This document shows, in pieces, positions 9,423 to 24,400 of a stretch of DNA of 64,000 bases. Made by a program: the position numbers and the translations under genes. This stretch comes from Siderastrea siderea (Eukaryota; Cnidaria; Anthozoa; Scleractinia; Rhizangiidae), in NCBI GenBank assembly GCA_964030785.1, contig OZ034969.1, positions 42,437,701-42,501,700 of the forward strand, given 5' to 3'. Positions within the stretch are counted from its first letter, which is position 1; the number at the start of each line of letters is the position of its first letter. The notes under the pieces were generated by a model. The model saw only the letters and a program-made list of their open reading frames with translations. It did no database searches and was not told the origin of the DNA.

Positions 9423-9480
9423 ATGTCGAAGGCAGAACAAGTGCTGAAGCTTGAGCCGTCTTCAGAATTGCGATTTCGTG
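9423..9480 (+). CDS. VAPB: VAP coding exon 1
   Basis: Encodes residues 1-19 plus the first base of Gly20 and starts with [12 protein letters not shown]. The donor is G|GTAATT. The intron after it is only 120 bp (9481-9600). Confidence 0.93.
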
Positions 9481-12400
9481 GTAATTTGGTTTATTTATTG
9501 TCGTTAGAAGCTTATATCACAATAAGTTAAAAGCTTGAGTGCTTGAATCAGGTTTTGCTTTTCGCTCAGTTTAACTGTGCTTTCACCTGGTTTTTTGTAG
9601 GATCTTTTACAAAAGTTGTCACAGCAAATCTTAAACTCACGAATCCTACAGAAAAGAAAGTATGCTTCAAAGTAAAAACTACGGCTCCTAAAAGATACTG
9701 TGTTCGTCCGAACAGTGGATTCGTGGAACCTCGCGGGGTAGTTGAAGTAGCCGGTAAGCTTAAGTTTACTATTTATTTTCCAACCTAGGAAGTCAATATG
9801 AACATACTCATTTTATCAAGGAAAATGAGAGCTGGAAAATGTTTGGACTGGGGAAGCATTGTGTTTTTCTACCTTGATCATGTGGTGAATGTGTATCCTT
9901 CATTGTCAATTTTGCCATAATCACCGATCTGTCCCAACGCGCAGTCAGTGGTGTTAGACGTGATGGACAGTAAGGTAGAATTAAACTTGCCTTTACGCAG
10001 TTTCTTTAATGTTTTAATGTAGAACCGATGGCGGATTTTCGAATAGCAGATAACTCTTATCCACCAGGTAAACTGTCTCCAGCAAATAAAAGTCGTCCCA
10101 TTTCATCTCAATTTTCAAAGCCTGGATAACGCTAGCCAGGTTATGTCCAGTGAATTAAGTTAATATATAGATTTAGCCAAGCCTAAAAGCGGACCCGCCA
10201 AGCAATAAAGTGGTGTTCGTTTCTCAAAAATAGTCCTGAAACTTTTCGGTTTGAAATATATTTCGGGGCTTTTTTGGCTCATTCACTTTCGAAAAGTGTT
10301 TCTCAAAAAGCCCAAAAGTGTTCCGAATTGTCCTCCAATATTTTGGGGATCTGTTCTTTAAAACCAAGCTCGAAAGGTCATTCTACGCTACGAGAATCGC
10401 GTCGCGTGCTACGCAATTCGCGTAGCGCGAGAGTCACTGAAGCGGCAATTTTGGCATAAATTAGGAACGATTTACCGATGAAATGCGCGAAGCGATTTTC
10501 ACGGGTTAGCAACTGCACTTCGGACACTTTGGTGCTTTGGTGCGACACCAAGAAAGAAGGATTTGATGTGTTTCTGGTTTTCCCTTACGCAAATATTAGA
10601 ACTAACTTTAAGCGTATGAGTTTGAGTTTATTTTTCATAGCTGGCAACGTAATACATCGCAATCGACTGACTATGTCTGTAGTTTTCGTTTCCACTTGCG
10701 CCATGTTTTGCGAAATTTCTTTGGCTTTGTCATCAGTAGAACATAAAAATCGATTGGCGAGTTTTAAAATTCATATCCAACACATATACCTGTTAGTTCG
10801 CCATAAACAAGTTGATTGAAATAAGATTGTGTTTGAAGTTTTCGTTATGCTCGAGCTCGCGACATCAGCGATTGACACATTGCTTTCGGGAAAAACTGAA
10901 AACAGAGAACGTGTTTGAAGTTTCTTTTAGCAAGCAACATAGTGAATTCGCTTCAATAAAGTAAAGCGATTTAGTTTTTTTATCAAGCAAGCGGCATAAT
11001 TTACCTTCAATTTGCTGAAAGACATGGACAAAAATAATTGGCATAACTTCACAAATTTGCATAACTTCAAAGCAACGTGCATGTGTAATTTGAAACCTGT
11101 CACGTCTGCTACTAACGCATGATGCCATCCAAAATCAAGAATTTCGAGGAAAATTTGTTAACTCACAGCCTATTCACACATTGCTTTCAAAATTTGATTC
11201 ACTATAAAACTTGATTCTATCGATTTAAAATATAAATGCCGAAGAAAGTTGACAAGCGCTTTGTGTCCTTTGTTGACAAAGCACGAAGTGTGTGCTTCGG
11301 ATTGAACGATCGGCAAGTTTTTGTCTCAATTTCGACAGATCACTATCGAAGTTAAAAACACACAAGAGCCACGAAATATTAGCAGTTAACTAATCCAGCA
11401 GATTTCGGTGACAAAATATGTTTGTGGAATAACCTGTCGAAGTGAAATTAGAAGCCTTGCATGTGCAGTGGTTAAATTTGTTCGATGAAGAATGTGGTTC
11501 GATCGATCATTCGGTAAATTTATAGATTTGCTTTCCATTCGTTTAATGTAACCATGGATGTGGCTTTTTAATGTTAAGGCATGTAAAGAATTGTCCTTTA
11601 GAATTGCTGTTGGCAATAATCTGATGTAAAGTTGCATGTACATGTGAAATTCACGCACTTGGAATTCGCAAAGCAGTTCTTAGTTTTTGCTCGAATCGAC
11701 GCAAATGGCGCCGGGTTCTCCGATCATTCTATGATCGTTATCAATCGGCATTCGCTTTACAATAGGCAATCAAAATTACGAGAGAATTTTAAGCTACAAT
11801 ACTTACAGTTTTTAGGGCTTCGCGCGCGACAAAAGTCGCGTCGCGCGCTACGAGAATTGCGTCTCGCACTACGAGAATCGCGTAGCGCGCGACGCGAAAG
11901 GGTGGTAACTTTGCTTTGAGCGGTACTGTAGTCTGGTGATAAATTTATACTCGGGTTTCACCAGCATTTTACTGGGATTACCCGAAAGAAAGGATTTGGG
12001 GCGCTTTGAAGCACTTGTAATAAACTTATCGAAGAAATGTTGCGTTGGTTTTAGCAGCCGCGAAAAAAATTCGAGCACTATAAGGAACCCTCATTACTTA
12101 CTGGATAAAATAGCTTTAAACTCAAAATTGCTTCGCTTATAGTTATTTAAGTAACCCTTATATTTCGTACTCTAACTTGAGACAATCGAGATTGAAAACA
12201 AACAAACACCAGTGTTCCAGATAAGAGACGGGTCTCGGGTCAATGACCCGATAAAGAAGGCAACCTGACCCGACAAATGAAATGGAAAATTTTAATTAAT
12301 GATATGAAAAGGAAAGAGGAAAGTTTCTTGACGAAAAATATACCATATTTATTATAGTGTTTTAGTGGAAAATATACCACTCATAAAGTTCATACGAAAC

Positions 12401-15400
12401 TACAGTGCCGCTCGAAAGTATTGGTGCATAAACACGCGGCGAAACCTCATCCGCCGCCATTTTGTTTTCCTCGAATTTGCCGCGGTGGGACGAAAACCGC
12501 AACCTCGGTAAGGACGAAAGTGACCGAACACCGCGGCTGATTTGACGCGGCAATGCCTCGGTAACCAAACAATAGAGGCTAATTTCTATTGTTTTGGCAT
12601 TGTTTATACTTTATCTCACTAATATTCTCAAAGGAGCAAATAGACAAAAGGTTAGCAGTATAATTTCACAAGATTGCGCTTCGTGATAAAACCGATTTCG
12701 GACTCAATCGTGTGCTGTCACGCCGGCTTGGCATTGCAGGTGTTTTTATCACCAAGTGCAATTATAAATAAAGACCTTTAAAGATCGTGTTTTTATTGGT
12801 ATTAGATCGTTTAAGGAGAGCTATGAGCAAGCCGATGTATTTAAATATTTTTCGAGCAAGCCGGTAGTCCGTGCGATACAACACGAGAGGTTCTCGTTTC
12901 AGACTTTGCAAGACGGCGGGACTAGGCGCCAGAATCATGCACAATCACAATAGAATGGATTGTCGGGCAGCCGCAAGCAAACTTCGAGCGAACGAACAGA
13001 AGCTGGCACGTTCAATAGTAAAGTAAAACATATTCTTTATTAAAAAAAAAAACGTTTTAGTCGGCAAACACGACCATGTGGTGCCAAGCGTTGCGTGAAT
13101 AATTTGCGTGCCGAATGCTAAAATTTTCAGAATTGAAATATGCCTTCACCATACTCAAACATGCCGTCAAAAGCAAAACTGGTGAATGTAACTTGAACTA
13201 AAAAGCAAAAGTTATGATGTTAGAAAGAGAATTGGAGTAAAATAGCAAGTTTTTTCCTGAGATTATTTTTAGTTCACGGAGCATTGCGCTGAATTTGAAT
13301 TTGCATACTGTGAGTCTCAAAATAAATTGTGCGAGCGATGTGGGAACAAATCGAACCTTTCTAGATCTTTTGCGCACTTAATCCTTCGATGGTAATTGAA
13401 ATAGTAAATGAAACTCATGTTGAAGCTCAAAGACAATGCCAAGTGTAAAAGAATTTGTAAGAAATAGCGATATATAGCGCGGAGTTAGTTTCAGTTCAAA
13501 AGCGCATCAAATTTGCATAATGGGTGAAATCTGACCTTTTCAATGAACGTCAGATGGCATGTTACGCAACAATTCTATCTCTATGATGTCCGTCTTATTT
13601 CTTCTAGCTGTTGCAAATGGCACGAGTTTCCATTTCTTTCTTCGACTAACGTTAACGTTCAGCAAAAGTGCTCAGAAGTCACGGTTTGTGAATCACGGTA
13701 AAAGCAATAATCGTGTGAAATCTATCACATCATAAAATCATCGGCGCGCGAAGTCTCGCTTATTGAAGTTAATTGATCTTTAAAACAAAGGAAACAAAAG
13801 GCTATTCAAACACCACCGCGTCCTATTCTTTACCGCGGTATTTCTGACCGCAAAAAACCGAGGTAAAACCGGAGTTTTCAAAGAAGTTAGACGAGGTTTT
13901 CCCGAGGTCAAACCGGAGATACAAACTGCAATTCCACCGCAGCAGTATCACGGAAAATACACCAATACTTTCGAGCGGTACTGTACATCTGGGACTCGAG
14001 TGGCGTATTTTCCATATCCTCACTAGTGAGGATATCGCTGACGCCATTTCCCGCTTTTACACTGTCTTTTGTGCAAAAACACTCTTGTCTCTATAATAAA
14101 AAGAAAATTGCATGGCGGCTTGAAGATATGAATTTTATTTTCTTGTGGTAAAAACCAATAGTTCACTCACTTGCTGCGCTCATTCGTAAAATATTGTTTA
14201 TACCACTTGAAAATAAAATTCATATCTTCGCGCCGTGGTGTAATATCCTCTATATGTAAAATATATGGCATTTGATTAACTTCTTTCCTGTTTGAGTGGC
14301 GCAAGTGGGAAAAGACACAGCCTCGTAGCCCTATTGTCAACTGTACAGTATTAGGCTTTTTCACTTTTCATGAGTTACATGTAAGTTTGCCGACACAGTG
14401 CTTGGCTTGTCTTTTTAACGTTTCTCTGTACTTCTGTTCGTTTACTGCCTTTCTCTTTTTTTCTTTAACCTCGTTCCGTGCGCTAGTTCACCTGTACGGA
14501 GTAGTCTCTTTCCTTTTAACTTTTTTCTGTACGCTAGTTCCTTTTACAGTGTTAGCTTTGTCTTTAACCTTTTTCCTTACGTCAGTTCATTGGTACTGTG
14601 TTAGTCTTGTCTTTAGACAACCTTTCAGTGTACGCTAGTTTGTTCGTACGTTGTTAGTCTTAATTGTCTTTTCAACCTTTCTCCGTGCGCTACGTACGGT
14701 TCGCACCTAACACCGTTCTTACGGTTTAAGGTTTGTCTTAAACATTTCTTCGTATGTTAATTCTTTCTTATGGTGCTCATCTTGTCTCCTTTAAGTGTTT
14801 CCTTACGTTGGTTCGTTCATCCAGTGTTAGTCTCGTAGTTACACTTCACTGTAACGGCTAGTTCATTCGTACAGTATTAGTCTTTTCAACGTTTCTTTGT
14901 ACGCTAGTTCGTTCGTACTATTTGCAACGTTTGCCCGTACGTTAGTTACTACAGTGTTAATCTCGTCTTTTCAACGTTTCTTCGTTTGCTAGTTGGTTCG
15001 TGCAAAGTTAGTCTTGTAATTTCAATGTTCAGTCTCCGTACGCTGTTTTAGTCATGTCTTTTTTGTGTTTCTCCGTGAGATAGGAGTCGTTTTTATGATA
15101 TTAGTCTTGTCTCTTTAATGTTTCTCCATCTATCAGTTTGTTCGTACTGTGTTAGTCTTGTTTTCTGTAATTTTCTCCGTACTCTAGTTCTTTCTTACTG
15201 TTAGTCTTATCTTTTCAACGTTTATTCGTACCTAACGGTTCACTTTTTTATATTTTTCTCCTTCTGTCAGTTTGTTCGTATGGTGTTTGAGTCTTCAAGT
15301 CTTTTCAACGTTTCTTCGTAACTAGTTTGTTCATACAATTTTAGTAAAAAAAAAAGGATTTCTCCATCTGTAATTTTGTTCATACAGTGTTAGTCTTATC

Positions 15401-18400
15401 CTTTTTATGTTTCTCTGTACCGTCTGTTTGTTGATAATACAACTTTGTTAGTCCTATGTTTTGCATGTTTCTCTGTACGTCAACTATTCATTGGAACTGT
15501 AGTAGGCTTGTTTCAAAATGTGACCCTCACGGGATTTTGGGGAATAAGGTGAACACACGCACACGGCACATTATAGCACGCATGCACGCTTCTGACACGA
15601 CACGCTTACCGTGCGGATATGCGCATAAAAACAATTGATTTTGGATAGCATGTTTGCAGCCATTGTTCATTTTTGGCTTGCACGATAGGGCTTTGTTTTT
15701 ATAACACGCTAGACTTTTGTTTTTTTAGCACGCTAAGTTCCTTTGTTTCCTTGACATGGTAGAACTCTTAACACATTAGCTTAACTTACTTCATCTGAGC
15801 TGCCAGTGAATGCTTTTCGTAAAGTAAAATCATTATAGCACATATTATTGGTGTACTTGTTCTGTTTCAACAATATAGTTTGAACAAATCATTTTATTTT
15901 ACCATGCGTTACAGTCTTGATAGGTACTAGTTATCTACTGCGCATTTGGGTTGTTTTTCTGCTCTTGACAAAATTTAATTTATGTGAAACACGCAGGAGG
16001 GAGTGAGTAAAGAAGAGGCACCAATCGATAAAATTGATGACAATTAACAATTATTCTACGAGGGCGCGCTGGATATCGAATGATAGATAACCAACGAGGC
16101 GCGTAGCGCCGAGTTGGTTATAATCATTTGATATCCAGCAAGCCCGAGTAGAATAATTGTTTTATTAAAAACTTAACCGCTATTAAAAAAAAAATCAAGA
16201 AATAACGGGAAAAATGAGAAAAGAAATTTAAACGGAACAAGAATCGATCACATGACTGAACGAAAAAGGCGCCAAAACCTTGCGAAGTGTTGCAGTGTTT
16301 CATTGCAAAGCTGAATGAATCAATGAAAACTGCTCGAAAGTGAACAAAGTAGCACACGTTTAGGAAAAAATCTTCTAATTATTGGCTCTGAAATATGGTA
16401 CATGTTTGATTTTTCCTCAACATTGTTGTAATCATCGTTCAAAGCGGATTGAAGCTGTACAATTTCACCATATAGCTTCTGGAGTTGAAACTGAACAAGT
16501 TTGTAATCCGGCTGTTCGCACAACGGAGCCATCATGTGCGTGTTTGATCTAACTGAAGACAGAACAAATTTGAACAGTTGAACTTAAAGAGGTAATTTCT
16601 ATGCAGCTCAGAAGCAAGATTACTGTAGCGAGGAACATTAGAATTCACCATCATAGTTTGTTAAACGCAAAGCGCAAAATGCAGTTGTTCTCGGTTTAGA
16701 GGTTGCGGACGGAATGGTAAAAACAACATTCAAACAACTGGAAAAGCGATTCAACTCCGTTTACATGGCATCCGATTTCTATCTGAGCATTTGGACCTGT
16801 TGGAACACAGAGCTACAACAAGTGCAGGTAAACCAGTGTCAATTTTGCGTGTTAAAGCCGAAAAATAATCTCGCCCTTCCTTCTTGGTAGTTTGCAGTTG
16901 TATTTTCTTAGTACTTGTTTAGACTGCCTCATGATTTTCGCACCGACTCGCCATGAATGCTCCTGCCCCATTTCACTGTGTTTTATTTTATGTCTCGTCT
17001 TGATATTTTGAAGTGGAAATCCTTTCTGATAAAACTTACCGTTTGTTCAATTTCAATGATCGACGTGACGATCGATGAAAGAAATTATAATTGTAAACAC
17101 AACGCTTAATGCTTAATTTTCTATTTCTGCACAGTATCTTCAAACAATTTTGACTTGTGTTAGACGACGCTGTTGGTGATGCTTTGCAGTGACGCTGTTG
17201 GAATTTCTGCTTGATTTAAATTCGCTGCCAAATGATTTTTCTCGTCCATTTTTATCGCCGGGGCGCTCGCGAGGAAAAAACTTTCAGCTCACTTTGTTGT
17301 TGAGTGTTCATTGACCATATTTGGTCGCAGCAGGTATATGAGCTGATAACCTAGCTCCGTTGAGCCAATCAAAATGCAAGAAATCCAATATACCTAGTCC
17401 AGTTTTTAATAATTGGGATTATTCAATGTCAATTGTGATTATCCTTTACTCTATAATCAATGAAAAATCACACAAATGTCTTTTGTTGTTATGTTTTATT
17501 TCACCATGGAAAGTAATTGAGTTATTTTTTAATTAAAAGGATTTGTAAGGATCAAAAGTTTATCGTCAAATTCAGCTCAAAAACAAGATTTAAGGGGTTT
17601 TTTCAACCGCGCCCCATTTGCAGTCAAAGTCGCGAAGACAACAAACTTTGCAGTTATCTTTCTCATGAGAAAAGCTGTGTCCATTCCCAATATACATGTA
17701 TTGCACAATTATTATTCATCAGAACATTTTTTCTAACCAATTTTTCGACACCTGAGGGAAAATAGAGAAGTTTAACTTTGAAGAAAATCTGCAAAATGCT
17801 CAGAAATGCAGGCGCTTCATGCGAAAAACAAACACGTGCTGAGAGACACGTATTCCTATGCTGATTCCTTTATCGTTCAAAATACTCCCACCGGGAATCA
17901 CAGCATAATTCCATAAAAGTTTAAACAGATTCCATTGCTTTGACACTATAAAGAAAGCCATTTTTCATTTATTTTGAAAGCAGCGAAATTTTCACATGAA
18001 ACGAAGAAAAATTTGCGACAAGATCACTGCCACAAAAGGATCAGGTTTCAGGGTCAAAATGGAAGATTATACAGATAACTGTTGGCATGTTTAGATCTAT
18101 TTTCATTCTGAGAATTTAATGAATAATATTTTATGTTCGTAAAAATAAAAAGAATCTTCAGAAAAAAAAATTTGACGCAAACTGAAGAAAAAGTCAAGAA
18201 TCAAAGAGGGAAAGCATGCTTTAAAACACCGATGGCGCAACAGAAATTAGCGCGTCTGCTTTCGACTCGTACACAGAAAAATACAGCGCAAGAAGCACAG
18301 TCATTTCTGACCTGATGGTTAAATTTAAGACGGAATCCATCAGGAAATCGAGTAATCAGTGGACAAAAATCTTGTACCAGAATAATTTAAGGTATATCAC

Positions 18401-21400
18401 ATTCTTCTTTACATTTTTTAAGAGCTATAGACGTAATAAGTTACCTGTAATAACACCAAAGACAATTTCTTATGGGAACCCGTGAAATTAAATTTCAAAT
18501 TTCACAGGAATTGTGTAAACACAGGTAAAATAGGTAAATTCTTATACGAAACATTTCATTTTGTGAAATTTGAAATTTGTTTTCTCGGGCTCCCATAAGA
18601 AATTGTCTTTGGGGTTATTACAGATAAAAGATTACATCCATAGCTCTCAAAAAAGGTAAAAAAGAGTGCGATATGCCTTAAATTATTCTGGTACAAGGTT
18701 TTTGTCCTCTAAAAATTAAAGTTACTCAATTTCCTAATGGATTCCATCTTAAAATAGTTTGCTGAACCAATGAGTTAAACAGCACATCATAGGAAATTCA
18801 ATTTACACTGAAAGAGGTTCATTACCTTGTCTAATTGTTACAAGGAAAGATTCACAAGTCTTGATTTCTGCTTGCAAAATTTGACTCCACGTGGTCTTCA
18901 AGTCTTGTTGAATCAGCTAAACTTTTCATCGCTTTGTACTCGGAAACTATCCACTTCAAAGCATCCTAAACGTTCACTGATCTTAAGTGAAATTTTTGCC
19001 TTTCATTTCGAGACTCGGAGAGGTTATTTTTTCCTGTAAAGAGCAAAAAGGAACCGTAAATTGAACTACCTCTACACGCGTAACAACATGCTGCGCCATA
19101 TTTCTTCATCGCAAATTGAGGATGAAAAAAGTCTTTCTAGTACCCCGAAGCAGTGCCAAAATCCGTGTTCTATACCCCCAACGGCATACCAGGATCTGGG
19201 TACAGTCTCTGATTGGCCTTTGTATAAAGGGATTGTTTACATTAGCTCTGATTGGCTAGCGGGGATTTCCCACGGGCGAGAACCGGAAGCCGGTTATGTG
19301 AGTGCAAAAATATGAGAAGTGGAGGTAGGCATTCGTAACAACAAAAACCTGGTTTGAATTACGGGAGATCCAGCCAGAGCAAGGAAAAGCTATCAGATCT
19401 CTCTTCGAGGAAAAAACTTGCTTGTTAACCCATTACCGGCCGTGTGTTTTTTGATCGCTTCGCTAAATAAGCAGTTGGTAATAAACAACCCCATGTGCAG
19501 TACGAAGCGACAATTTATAGGCTCAAAAAAACAACACTCACTTGATCTAGAATAGTTAAAATATCTAACTTTTGAATAAAATACACCAGTTGTCAATTAA
19601 GAATTAGCCAAAAATACAATCTCAAAGTCAACATTTTGAAAATTTACGCAAGAGATTTCACATGTTGTCTCTCGCGTGAAATCAAACTACAACAGAGGAT
19701 TTGTGTCTGTTTAGGTCAGATTACTATTTTTCGAAATTTCATGAACGAAGATTCACAGAAGAGGAGACAGTAAGCTTTTCTAAATAATACATTTATTAAT
19801 ACACACCTTTATTCGTTTCTGAAAACCAAACGCGTTCAATTCTTTCATTGAGGGAAGCTACGTGCAAGCGATTTCGCTCGATGTGCAAGTTATTTTGAAG
19901 AGCATTTTCTGATGCGAACTGTGCACATTTTTTAAAACTTTTTCGTAAACTTTAAGAAATACAAAGAATCCTTCAATTAAGAAATTATTTCGGTAAAAAT
20001 TTACATTCAAATGTGTAATTTACTCTACCATAGACTCGTAGAAGTGCTTGAGCATTTCCCAGAAAGTCCGCAACTCGAAAAATCTCTTGCAATGGAAGAT
20101 TGTCCTTGCTTTGACAAAACGGCTGTTCATCCTCGAAAGATGTTTTCTTTGCTCTAAAAGCTCTAAATTCCATCGCTTAACTTGTCGAGCTTCTTCTTTT
20201 GATTTTTAAGTTTTACAAGGTAATCCTTCCTTCCGAGAGTGAGATATTGCCATCTTGAAAATTCCCAGGTGAAGAACACGGCAGCCAGTTTGAGTGAAAT
20301 GTGATCTTCTTAGAGAGTGACAAGAAGTCTTACCTTCTAGGACCCCCCTCAAGCCTACAAATATATGCGCAGTGGGTAGATTCTGATTGGTTGAACATTC
20401 CCAAAGACAACTAGGACAAAAGGGGACCAAAAAAGCCTTTCTAGGGGAGGCTGGGGCCAAAAGCGAACACGCGCAAAATCAAGGTCGGCTCAGGCCGGCA
20501 CGGACATTAATGGGTTAACTTACCTACATGTGCGGACTTTTGGAAAATCGTTGATTTTCCAGTGACTTTCAAGTGTCACAGATGGCGTCCATGATATACC
20601 TCGTGGTTCGACTGTTATTGCTGTGGCTGTGATTTCATCTTTGGAGGACCAGGTACAATGTCTGAACGATCTGGGTGAGTATACTGGCTATTGTGATCAT
20701 GGATGTGGAAGATCCAGAAACTATTCAGCATGTCTTAAATGGAAACCACATCTTGTACTTAGTGTTTGGGTTGCCGCTTATTTTCGAAAGCCCAACAAAC
20801 AACTCAGAGGTTCACGCTCGCTAAAATTGATGCTATAAATGGCGTACATTGATAGCCCACAGGTATTATTAAGTTTTGTTAAAATGTATTGACAATAAGG
20901 ACCAGTATGCAGTGTCTGCGAAACAAAAAGTGATTTACAAGAGATTTTGGAAGCTGAGCTCGAGCCAAAGTTGACATAAGTAATCAACATTTTCCAAAGC
21001 CTGTAGGTAAATTGACAAGCACGTTGTTTCCCTCGAAGAAAGATTTGATAGCTTTTCGTTGTTCTGGCTGGATCTCCCATAATTCAAACTGGGTTTTAGC
21101 TGTTACGAATGCTAACCTCCACTTCGCCTTGGATAAAAATAAAGTCGCCATGACTCCCCTAATATTTTCCGCTCGCAGGGCTTGCTTCCGGTCCTGAACC
21201 ATGGGAAATCCCTGCTAGCCAATCAGAGCTAATCTAAAAACCCCTTTATACAAAGGCCTATAAGAGACCATGCCCAGATCCTGGTACGCTGTTGGGGGTG
21301 TTGAACAAGGATTTCGGCACTAATTCGCAGACGGTTATTGCCGATGGTCATATTCCGTCTGTGGCGCAGGCTAGTACCCCGAAAGAGTTCTAAAAATATG

Positions 21401-24400
21401 CGCCAAAGGCATATTCTGATTGGTTTATTTGTCCCCTTTAACAGTAGAACAATAGGGAAACCAAAATCCTTAAGTAGTAACACGTGGTTTTACTGGTACG
21501 GTTTCGGGCGGTTCAGGAAATTCAGGGGTTGTCACGCACAGGTGGTTACGGGCGGTACAGGTGTCAATCGGTTAATTTTAAGAGTAGAAAAAAACATCTT
21601 GAAGATCTAGGACTGATCTGCCCAAGGTGCCATTTTCTTCATTTGTACAATCCCATGCTTGTGATGACACTTGAATAACTTTATATGAAGTATAAAGTTT
21701 ACATTCTCGAACAAACGGTATTGAACACGGTTCGATTAGTAAGCTTTATACTTCATGTAAGCCCAAAGTGTGATTGGACAAATGAATTCACGTGACTCCA
21801 TTCGTCCAATCACACGTCATGGCTTATATGAAGTATTAAGTTTACATAATCAAGCGAGCGAGTCCAAATCAGGCCACTACAAGAACTCATTCATTACATT
21901 CACGAGTTAAAAAGAAAAAAATTGTTATGTTTGGAGTTTGGGAAGCCTTTTTTTACACGTACATGTCTTTGTAGGTTAGAATCCACTCCCTCCAGAAACA
22001 AAGAAAACAACACAGTTAACCCCATATTCCCTTCTTGACACCTGTGGCTAAAAAACCGTGTGTCAGTTTTTGGCAATTGCATTTGTTTAATTAGCAGATG
22101 AAGTCAGAGAAGTCAAATTGGCACTTCATGTGGAAAAAAGTTCTTGCTTTAAATCAAAAAGCGGGATAAAGATTCATAGATGTCATTTTGTAGATTAAAT
22201 TGAGTACCATTAGAAACATAGGCACGCAGTGCGTGGAGAACAGATGACGTTTTTAACTCGTGAATTTGGCTTGCGCAGTGAACGGGTGGTGGATGGTGTC
22301 GACGGTCTGTAATAGACCTTTTTCACACAGCTACTATTTAGCATAAAAACAAAACATTTTGCACATCTAGCCTCGCGGTGAAAAACTTGAAAACGAGTTT
22401 AGACGTGCAAAAACAAAGTTTTTTATTCTCTGGGGACTCAACATGGCCGCCGTGTGACAAAGGTCTGTGGCCATTGGAATTGGATTGAATTGATGAATTA
22501 TTTATATCTTGTTTTCAAGCTAGGCTGCACAGCCAAAACCAGCCGTGCTCCACGCATGTTCCGCGTGAAGGACACTTTATCTCCTACCTCCCCCACTACA
22601 CATGTTTAGGAGACATATAAACCAATCAGAAACTCTCTTTTGCACATATACCGTCGTTTTCATCTAAGCGTGGACATGTGAAGAAAAAACATATTTTAAC
22701 TGGATATCAAATGTGGCATGTTTGGCTGCCAACATTCGAAGTTTGACGGCCGTTAAACTTGCATTCCTACGTGCATGATCAGGTTTCAATGCCAAAATTT
22801 GTATAAATATTCGACAAGGTCAACGTGTTTTCTCGTGTGCCACTTAATATTCCAGAATCTTGAAGAAAAAAATCTAAAATCTACATTTTCTAGGTCTTCG
22901 TTTTCTTGACACCCGCCATGTTAGCAAAACATGCTCTAACAGCCTTCAAACTTCAAAGTTTGGCGGTCAAACATGTCACGTTTGCACCCAATTAGAACAT
23001 GTTTTTCCGTTACGTGTCCATGCTTAGATGAAAACGATGGTATTTGTGAGTTTTAAGGAGTAGGGGAAATGCCCAACCTCATCACCAGGCTCTTTCAAAA
23101 CCGAGAAGACTATGGGGACGAGGTTGGGGAAAGGCCAATTTTTGGCCTACCGTATGGGATCTCTCCTAGATTTTCAGGATGTATTTTTCTTCTCTTAAAC
23201 TTAAGGTACTTCTATTTTGGGTGCTCAAAATAGGAAGAAATCAAGCCGAGGAATAATCAACCTCTTAAAAAATGACATTGAGCTCTTTACAGCAACAAAA
23301 AGCTGTTTCGCATTGAGATTCTTTCGATTTGCAAGAGACCCTGACCTAAAGTCTGTAAAGTTTGCCCTAAAATGTAAACCGAACCACGGACTTCAAATAG
23401 ATTTTACAAGACCTGGGTAAACGCTACAGTACTTTAAATGTTGTTTTGATTTAAACCATTTGATCCAGATTTTTATAATGTTTTGTAATTTTGTTCGCAA
23501 AGCCGCTGCTCTTTTGATTGTCACGGATTATTTTTGTTTCTAGTGTGTCGCGTGGAATTATTTTGTTGGTGCTATGGCATTTTGGAACATGATCTTAACA
23601 CATGGACAGATCAAGTGGTTGAAACACGTGATCACGTGAACGTGATGGATTTTTTCGCTTTTTTTGTACAGAATATGTTTTTGGATTTCAGTTTTGAAAG
23701 CTGTTCCGTTGCCAGATATCTATTTGTATTTTTGATGGCGAGGTAAAATTCAAGACATTGATTAACCGATCACCACTGAACAGTCCTGAAGTGTCTGCGT
23801 GTGCACGCCGCAACCAAATCGAAAGTTTTTTGCTGCCCAGAAGGATAAAAAATGTTGTTTATTTGAATAATATTTTTGGCTGGAAAAGCTTTCTTTCGTT
23901 TATTCTGTGTTTTTAGTGCTAAGCAATTCTTTGTAAACATGGTCTAATTTGCATAAGCGGGTTGAAATTTGATATACCAAATTTAGTTTATGCCAAAGAC
24001 ACGGTTATGCAGGAGTTAATAATGTTCTTACGGTTCTCGGCTTGCAGTGCTTATTCTTTTGCTTTGCTTTCGAACACGAACGAAATAATATTAATATCCA
24101 GCTTAATTCTTCAAGAGTAAATAAATTTTATTAACCTGATGCAAAAACCACGTGCTTATCAGCTCGGGTTTCTTATTATTGTCCTTTGATCTTTTGAAAT
24201 TGTAATGCCACTAGAAAACTAAACATAGGCGTGCGTGAGCTATTTTGTAGCTGTCAATGAGAGGTACGGAAATGGTTATTGAATGAACGTGCTTGTACCA
24301 AGGTACACTACTGTGATATTGGTTATTTGAGTAGCGTTGAGCGTTCGAAAAGTATCGGTTTTTAGACAGAGTTTACCTTATAAGTGGAGCTGTGTCCGAT

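Noticed and set aside
9543..9788. 81-codon frame covering VAP exon 2 and flanks
   Set aside because: It begins in intron 1 and reads through the intron 2 donor. The conserved part is exactly the exon and is already included in VAP.
19140..21360. The RecQ-like inverted pair as terminal inverted repeats of one transposon
   Set aside because: The shared sequence includes coding sequence and ends raggedly, and no target duplication or defined termini were found. Inverted duplication of a gene fragment fits better.
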